Source: UBA1275 sp038124025
Lineage (GTDB): Bacteria > Bacteroidota > Rhodothermia > Balneolales > Balneolaceae
NCBI GenBank assembly: GCA_038124025.1
Contig: JAYPBC010000047.1
Coordinates: forward strand, 1-9,347
Length of the DNA stretch: 9,347 bases
Reading direction: 5' to 3'
Of this stretch, positions 5,180-9,347 are shown one piece after another. Each line of letters starts with the position of its first letter. Position 1 is the stretch's first letter. The notes under the pieces are model-generated. The model made no database searches. It was not told where the DNA came from and was given only the letters and a program-made list of their open reading frames with translations. The translations under genes were made by a program, and so were the position numbers.

Positions 5180-6520
5180 TTATCGCCCAAGGGACATGTT
5201 TTTTAGTCCTTGAAGCGCAAGTCCTGTTTTTCCCATTTTTGACATGGTTTTCATCATTTTCTTCATCTGGTCGAACTGCTTAATTAAATCATTTATTTCT
5301 TTAACAGTTCTACCGGAACCCTTAGCAATACGTCTGCGGCGTGAGCCATTTAGTATTTCAGGATTCCGCCGCTCCTCCGGCGTCATAGAATAGATAATGG
5401 ACTCAACGGGTTTAAACGCATCGTCATTGATTTCTGCATCTTCTATTGCTTTGCTGGCGCCGGGGATCATTTTGACGAGATCGCCTAGGTCTCCCATCTT
5501 TTTAACTTTTTGAATTTGATCGAGAAAATCTTCCAAGTCGAATTTATTTGAACGAATTTTCTTTTGAAGCTTTTGCGCTTCCTTTTCATCAAACTCCCGT
5601 TGAGCTTTTTCAACTAGCGATACCACATCTCCCATGCCCAAAATACGTTGGGCCATTCGATCCGGGAAGAAGGGGCTTAAAGCATCAAGCTTTTCCCCAG
5701 TACCTACAAACTTGATGGGTTTATTTACAACCGATTTAATGGAGAGCGCCGCTCCCCCACGGGTATCCCCATCTAACTTTGTAAGTACTACGCCATCGTA
5801 GTTAATGCGCTCATTGAACTCTTTTGCAGTATTTACAGCATCTTGACCGGTCATAGAATCTACTACAAAAAGTATTTCAGACGGGTTGATCTGCTTCTTT
5901 ATCTCTGCAACTTCGTTCATCATCTCTTCGTCCACGTGTAAACGACCCGCTGTATCAATAATAACAGTGTCCATAGCCAAACTACGGGCCATTGATACAG
6001 CTTCTTTAGCAACTCGTACAGCATCTTTTTGCTCAATCGAGTACACAGGAACATCCACTTGTGATCCAAGTGTTTTTAGCTGGTTTACGGCAGCAGGGCG
6101 ATAAACATCGGCGGCAGCAAGAAGCGGATTCCTTTTATGCTCCTGCTTAAGGTGTCTGGCTAATTTACCCGCGAAGGTAGTTTTACCGGAACCTTGTAAT
6201 CCAGCTATGAGAATGACGGTTGGAGGTGTGTTGGCAAAGTTGATTGAAGAAGAATCCCCCCCAAAAGTGTCGACTAATTCGTCATATACAATTTTGGTGA
6301 ATTGTTGTCCTGGATTGACGCTGGTCAACACATCCGACCCCAACACCTTGTCTTTTACCTCCGCTGTAAACGTTCGGGCAACCTCATAATTGACATCCGC
6401 ATCCAATAAAGCCCTGCGTATCTCACGCACAGTCTCTGCGACGTTCACCTCGGTGATTCGCGCTTCGCCTTTCAGGCTCTGAAAAGCTTTTTCTAAATTA
6501 GATGACAGTTGTTCAAACAT
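5180..6520 (-). CDS. ffh: Signal recognition particle GTPase Ffh (SRP54)
   Basis: Ffh binds 4.5S RNA and hydrophobic signal sequences on the ribosome and delivers nascent membrane proteins to FtsY and the Sec translocon. The 446-residue protein has the helical N domain (about 1-95), the GTPase G domain with P-loop GLQGSGKT (107-114), ADVYRPAA (137-144), DTAGR (189-193), TKLDGD (247-252) and GTGEK (273-277), and a Met-rich M domain (about 320-446). The M domain carries the RNA-binding SRRRRIAKGSGRTVKEI and a Met-rich tail (QMKKMMKTMSKMG). ATG at 6520 has no Shine-Dalgarno. It heads the operon ffh-rpsP-rimM-trmD-rplS, an order also seen in other phyla, with a candidate promoter about 30 nt upstream. 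The 4.5S RNA gene is not in this window. Confidence 0.98.
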   Translation of the reverse strand: MFEQLSSNLEKAFQSLKGEARITEVNVAETVREIRRALLDADVNYEVARTFTAEVKDKVLGSDVLTSVNPGQQFTKIVYDELVDTFGGDSSSINFANTPPTVILIAGLQGSGKTTFAGKLARHLKQEHKRNPLLAAADVYRPAAVNQLKTLGSQVDVPVYSIEQKDAVRVAKEAVSMARSLAMDTVIIDTAGRLHVDEEMMNEVAEIKKQINPSEILFVVDSMTGQDAVNTAKEFNERINYDGVVLTKLDGDTRGGAALSIKSVVNKPIKFVGTGEKLDALSPFFPDRMAQRILGMGDVVSLVEKAQREFDEKEAQKLQKKIRSNKFDLEDFLDQIQKVKKMGDLGDLVKMIPGASKAIEDAEINDDAFKPVESIIYSMTPEERRNPEILNGSRRRRIAKGSGRTVKEINDLIKQFDQMKKMMKTMSKMGKTGLALQGLKNMSLGR

Positions 6521-6556
6521 GGTTAACAGGAAGCCCCATTTGTTTTATAGCCTAAA

Positions 6557-6585
6557 AAAATACGGTATTAAAACGGGCTTATCAA
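6557..6585 (-). promoter_or_regulatory. Candidate promoter of the ffh-rpsP-rimM-trmD-rplS operon
   Basis: On the minus strand TTGATA (6585-6580) and TATTTT (6562-6557) are separated by 17 nt, close to the sigma-70 pattern. Read the Bacteroidota way, TTG and TATTTTTT fit TTTG-N19/20-TAnnTTTG with one or two mismatches. Transcription would start near 6550, leaving a leader of about 30 nt before the ffh ATG. The -35 element overlaps the DnaA-box-like 9-mer at 6579-6587. Confidence 0.5.
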
Positions 6586-6600
6586 CACTAATGTGGATAA
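6579..6600. promoter_or_regulatory. Inverted pair of DnaA boxes between ffh and fabI
   Basis: 6592-6600 is TGTGGATAA, the exact reverse complement of the consensus DnaA box TTATCCACA. 6579-6587 is TTATCAACA, one mismatch, in the opposite orientation and 4 bp away. The pair lies in the divergent promoter region, about 60 nt upstream of ffh and 95-115 nt upstream of fabI. It could let DnaA regulate one or both promoters, or serve as a titration site some 5.3 kb from the candidate origin. Confidence 0.6.
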
Positions 6601-6693
6601 TTATTAAAAATAATCGCACATCCTTTTGGCATTCTTTTTTAGATAAAACAGTGGTATTTTAATAAGCATAATCATTAATGGAACAAATTATTT

Positions 6694-7530
6694 ATGAGCA
6701 CAGAAGGCTACGGGCTATTAAAAGGAAAGAAAGGAATTATTTTTGGAGCGCTTGACGAGCGAAGTATTGCATGGAGGATTGCTCTTGCATGTAAAAGAGA
6801 GGGGGCTGAATTTGTTTTATCAAACGCTCCAATAGCTTTACGTTTAGGCACTTTAAACGCTCTTTCTGAGGAAACAGGGGCGCCGATTATTCCGTGTGAT
6901 GTTACAAAAGATGATGAAATTGAATCGCTTGTAGACCAAACCAAAGAACACTTTGGGGGAGGCGTAGATTTTATACTTCACGCCATTGGAATGTCTCCTA
7001 ATATCAGGAAGAAAAAAGAATACACCGACCTCAACTATAAATGGTTTCAGCAATCGCTTGATATCTCCGCTATTTCGTTGCACCGTATTTTACATCATAT
7101 AGACGCTAAGAACGGGTTAAATAATGGAGCCTCAGTTGTTGCCTTATCATACATAGGTGCACAACGTATTTTCAGTAAATATTCGGACATGAATGATGCC
7201 AAAGCATTACTTGAAAGTATAGCTAGAAACTATGGTAGTCGCCTAGCAAGTAGGGGAATCCGAGTAAATACAGTCTCTCAAGCACCAACAAAAACATCTG
7301 CCGGTTCTGGGATAAAAAACTTTGACGGAATGTTTACTTTTGCCGAAAAATTATCACCGCTTGGCAATCCAACAGCGGATGAATGTGCCGATTATTGCGT
7401 GAGTTTATTTTCAGACTTAACCCGAAAAGTGACTATGCAAAATTTATTTCACGATGGGGGCTTCGTAACCTCGGGGTTTTCTGAAGAACTACTAGATGAT
7501 TTAGCCCGCCTGTACACCGAAGAGAAGTAA
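6694..7530 (+). CDS. fabI: Enoyl-[acyl-carrier-protein] reductase (NADH), FabI type
   Basis: Reduces the trans-2-enoyl-ACP in the last step of each fatty acid elongation cycle. The 278-residue protein is a short-chain dehydrogenase-like Rossmann fold: GKKGIIFGALDERSIAWRIA (11-30) is the FabI-type cofactor loop, CDVTKDDEI (68-76) contacts the adenine, and LHAIG (95-99) lines the active site. The catalytic set is present: Y153 (SYIG), Y163 and K170 with the FabI spacing Y-x6-Y/K seen in YSDMNDAK. RGIRVNTVSQAPTKTSAGSGI (188-208) is the C-terminal substrate loop, with Gln-Ala where many relatives have Ser-Ala-Gly-Pro, then LFHDGGFVTSGF. Some 20 residues longer than E. coli FabI. ATG at 6694 is the first Met in frame; GGAAC about 12 nt upstream is only a weak ribosome site. 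The stop is 1 bp from ruvC, so they are probably co-transcribed. Confidence 0.95.
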   Translation: MSTEGYGLLKGKKGIIFGALDERSIAWRIALACKREGAEFVLSNAPIALRLGTLNALSEETGAPIIPCDVTKDDEIESLVDQTKEHFGGGVDFILHAIGMSPNIRKKKEYTDLNYKWFQQSLDISAISLHRILHHIDAKNGLNNGASVVALSYIGAQRIFSKYSDMNDAKALLESIARNYGSRLASRGIRVNTVSQAPTKTSAGSGIKNFDGMFTFAEKLSPLGNPTADECADYCVSLFSDLTRKVTMQNLFHDGGFVTSGFSEELLDDLARLYTEEK

Positions 7531-7531
7531 T

Positions 7532-8098
7532 ATGTCACATACAATCCTTGGAATTGACCCAGGTTCCCGTGTTATGGGTTATGCTGTATTGTCTGAGGAT
7601 AATGGAAAACTTATTGCCCTTCGTTGCGATGTCATCCGGCTTGCTCACATCGAAAACCATACCGACCGGCTGAATGTTATTTTTAATAAAGTTTCGGCCT
7701 TACTGAAGTCAATAAAACCGAGCAGCTGTGCAATTGAAACCCCTATATATGGGGTCGATCCACAGGCAATGTTAAAGCTGGGAAGGGCACAGGCCGCAGC
7801 CATTCTGGCGATGAAGCAGCAGGGCGTGGAGGTGCATGAGTACTATCCAAAAGAAGTAAAAAAGGCCATAACAGGAAACGGTAATGCTAATAAAGAACAG
7901 GTGGCATTTATGCTGGGAAAAATGGTGAAGCTACCAGACGAAAAGCTCTCTAATGATGCCACAGATGCTTTAGCAGTAGCATGGTGCCACAACATGAATA
8001 TAAAAGGAGCTAAAACAAGAAAACAAGTTCACCAGAATAATAAAAAAGGGGATTGGGCGGCCTTTATCGCCGATCATCCAAATAGAGTTAAGCCATGA
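7532..8098 (+). CDS. ruvC: Holliday junction endonuclease RuvC
   Basis: A dimeric, Mg-dependent resolvase that nicks opposing strands of Holliday junctions after RuvAB branch migration. The 188-residue protein has an RNase H-like fold with the four acidic catalytic residues placed as in E. coli: D9 (ILGIDPGS), E69 (AIETPIY), D142 and D145 (LSNDATDALA). KLGRAQAAAI (82-91) and YYPKEVKKAITGNGNANKEQV (104-124) are typical of the DNA-binding and dimer surfaces. The C-terminal 35 residues, KTRKQVHQNNKKGDWAAFIA and on, extend past the usual core (about 170 residues). It starts 1 bp after fabI and its TGA overlaps the ruvA ATG. ruvB is not in the window. Confidence 0.97.
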   Translation: MSHTILGIDPGSRVMGYAVLSEDNGKLIALRCDVIRLAHIENHTDRLNVIFNKVSALLKSIKPSSCAIETPIYGVDPQAMLKLGRAQAAAILAMKQQGVEVHEYYPKEVKKAITGNGNANKEQVAFMLGKMVKLPDEKLSNDATDALAVAWCHNMNIKGAKTRKQVHQNNKKGDWAAFIADHPNRVKP

Positions 8099-8697
8099 TA
8101 CGTTTTTTACAGGGAATTCTAGAGGAGAAAGAAGATTTAGCGGTAGTAATTAATGTTCGCGGAGTTGGCTACGGGCTTAGCTGTTCCCGGTACACCCTTG
8201 AAGAATTACCCGGAGTAGGAGAAGGTGTTAAGCTTATGGTCTATCATCACTTTACCGATAGCGATCAACGACTTTTTGGGTTTAATAGTATAGAAGAAAA
8301 AGTTTTATTCGAACAGTTAATTACGGTAAAGGGCGTTGGGCCTAAGCTGGGTGTTACCATTTTAAGTGGTATGCCCATTAATGAATTATTGAGCGCCATC
8401 ATAAATGGTCAAGCAGGGGTGCTCTCTAAAATACCGGGTATCGGAAAAAAATCAGCCGAGCGTATTATACTCGAACTTCGTGAAAAGGTAGCGGATACAT
8501 CGACTCGGGGAGAAGAAATAAAAGCAGGTGGCGTGACAGAACTTAACACCGTTGCCAAGGAAGCGGTTCAGGCGCTATGTGCTTTGGGTTTTCGTGCTAA
8601 AGATGCCGAGGAGGCTGTTGCAAAAACCAAGAAGGAAGGACAAACCACTGAACTCTCTGATTTAATTAAGCAATCACTGAAGGCGCTTAAATCCTAG
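8095..8697 (+). CDS. ruvA: Holliday junction branch migration protein RuvA
   Basis: RuvA tetramers bind the four-way junction and load the RuvB motor hexamers. The 200-residue protein has an N-terminal OB-fold (1-65, with VRGVGYGLSCS and LFGFNSIEEKVLFEQLI), then two helix-hairpin-helix elements: ITVKGVGPKLGVTILSG (about 76-92) and LSKIPGIGKKSAERIILEL (about 110-128). Following a Thr/Gly-rich linker, domain III (VAKEAVQALCALGFRAKDAEEAV to the end) is the RuvB-binding helical bundle. Length matches the family. It overlaps ruvC by 4 bp (ATGA), implying coupled translation. No clear terminator follows within the 90-bp gap to the response regulator gene. Confidence 0.97.
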   Translation: MIRFLQGILEEKEDLAVVINVRGVGYGLSCSRYTLEELPGVGEGVKLMVYHHFTDSDQRLFGFNSIEEKVLFEQLITVKGVGPKLGVTILSGMPINELLSAIINGQAGVLSKIPGIGKKSAERIILELREKVADTSTRGEEIKAGGVTELNTVAKEAVQALCALGFRAKDAEEAVAKTKKEGQTTELSDLIKQSLKALKS

Positions 8698-8787
8698 TAT
8701 TTGCTTAACAATTTCTTTATTTCCAATTTATAAAAGAGTTGGCTACCATTGAATCAGATTAATCGATAAAAATTAGCCTAAAGACCC

Positions 8788-9347
8788 GTGTCCAAACAAA
8801 CCATATTAGTTGTAGATGATGAACGCGATTTACTTGATTTAATTGAGTATAACCTAAAAAAAGAGGGGTTTAAGGTTTTCAAGGCTGAAAATGGCGAAGA
8901 GGGTATAAGCAAAGCCAAAGAGCATCGGCCAGACTTAATCTTACTGGATATAATGATGCCCAAGATGGATGGGCTCGAGGCCGTTGAAATTATGCGGAAG
9001 GACGACGATCTCAAGAAAACCCCTATCATATTTTTGACAGCAAGAAGCGATGAAAAAACAGAGATAGACGGGTTGAATAAAGGAGGCGACGATTACATAA
9101 CTAAGCCCATTAGTACCACTAAGTTGGTTTCTCGGATCAAGGCAGTTCTAAGGCGGTTTGACGACTCTGAGCAGACCGCAAATAAACTTGAGGTGCACGA
9201 TCTGGAAATTGATAAAGATCGCTATATCGTATTACAAGAGGGGAATGAATTTCAGCTCCCTCGTAAAGAATTTGAATTATTATTTTTCTTAGCTAGCAGA
9301 AAAGGAAAGGTACTCGACCGGCAAACCCTCTTAAATAAGGTTTGGGG
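8788..9347 (+). CDS. OmpR/PhoB-family response regulator, 3' end cut by window edge
   Basis: A two-component DNA-binding regulator that would be phosphorylated on aspartate by a partner histidine kinase, not in view. From GTG at 8788 there are 186 codons. The receiver domain (residues 4-118) has the acidic pocket D10/D11 (VVDDE), phosphoacceptor D54 (LLDIMMPKMDG), T84 (FLTAR) and K106 (YITKP). A winged-helix effector domain starts about residue 128, with LPRKEFELLFFLASRKGKVL and LLNKVWG, typical of PhoB-type regulators, and the last ~45 residues lie outside. GTG is the start because TAA lies three codons upstream (8779-8781) and the next in-frame ATG falls after D54; no Shine-Dalgarno is seen. 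PhoB is the best guess by similarity, but phoR is not visible, so I leave the symbol blank. Confidence 0.93.
   Translation, partial: MSKQTILVVDDERDLLDLIEYNLKKEGFKVFKAENGEEGISKAKEHRPDLILLDIMMPKMDGLEAVEIMRKDDDLKKTPIIFLTARSDEKTEIDGLNKGGDDYITKPISTTKLVSRIKAVLRRFDDSEQTANKLEVHDLEIDKDRYIVLQEGNEFQLPRKEFELLFFLASRKGKVLDRQTLLNKVW

Noticed and set aside
6624..6660. TTGGCA and TATTTT upstream of fabI as a promoter
   Set aside because: The spacing is 23 nt, too long for a sigma-70 pair, and it does not fit the Bacteroidota TTTG/TAnnTTTG spacing either.
8698..8787. Possible promoter and terminator in the ruvA-response regulator gap
   Set aside because: TTGGCT at 8739-8744 and GATAAA at 8765-8770 are 20 nt apart with poor -10 match, and no hairpin plus T-run is visible, so nothing is called.
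8778..9029. Minus-strand ORF of 83 codons near the right edge
   Set aside because: It lies opposite the response regulator receiver domain, whose D10/D11, D54, T84 and K106 are all intact on the plus strand.

Overview
The window is an ordinary bacterial housekeeping stretch around what looks like a chromosomal replication origin. Moderately low G+C, few Shine-Dalgarno sequences, a TAnnTTTG-like promoter and an S16 protein with a long acidic tail suggest a member of the Bacteroidota/Balneolota (FCB) group, perhaps a marine Balneola-like organism. The lineage is an inference, not something the sequence proves.

Layout: purM runs off the left edge on the minus strand (854 to 1). A gene-free, AT-rich stretch (855-1322) carries eight 9-mers one mismatch from the DnaA box TTATCCACA, a ninth looser box, and a TAG-rich tract next to one box that resembles a DnaA-trio unwinding element. 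I call this a candidate oriC. To its right lies dtd on the plus strand, then a short region (1772-1935) that looks like the remains of a patatin-like phospholipase gene, convergent with adk.

The minus-strand block 6520 to 1919 reads ffh-rpsP-rimM-trmD-rplS-adk: SRP GTPase, ribosomal protein S16, 30S maturation factor, tRNA m1G37 methyltransferase, ribosomal protein L19 and adenylate kinase. A hairpin plus U-run separates rplS from adk. The S16 gene starts with TTG behind a good Shine-Dalgarno and encodes an acidic, internally duplicated tail of about 230 residues.

A 173-bp divergent region (6521-6693) holds a perfect DnaA box and a one-mismatch box. The latter overlaps the -35 of a plausible ffh-operon promoter. 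Rightward from there come fabI (enoyl-ACP reductase), ruvC and ruvA (Holliday junction processing), packed with a 1-bp gap and a 4-bp overlap, then the first 186 codons of a PhoB/OmpR-type response regulator with a GTG start.

Most genes support translation, membrane-protein targeting, nucleotide and lipid synthesis and recombination. There is no mobile element, CRISPR array, rRNA or tRNA. The most notable content is the candidate origin and the second DnaA-box site at the head of the translation operon.
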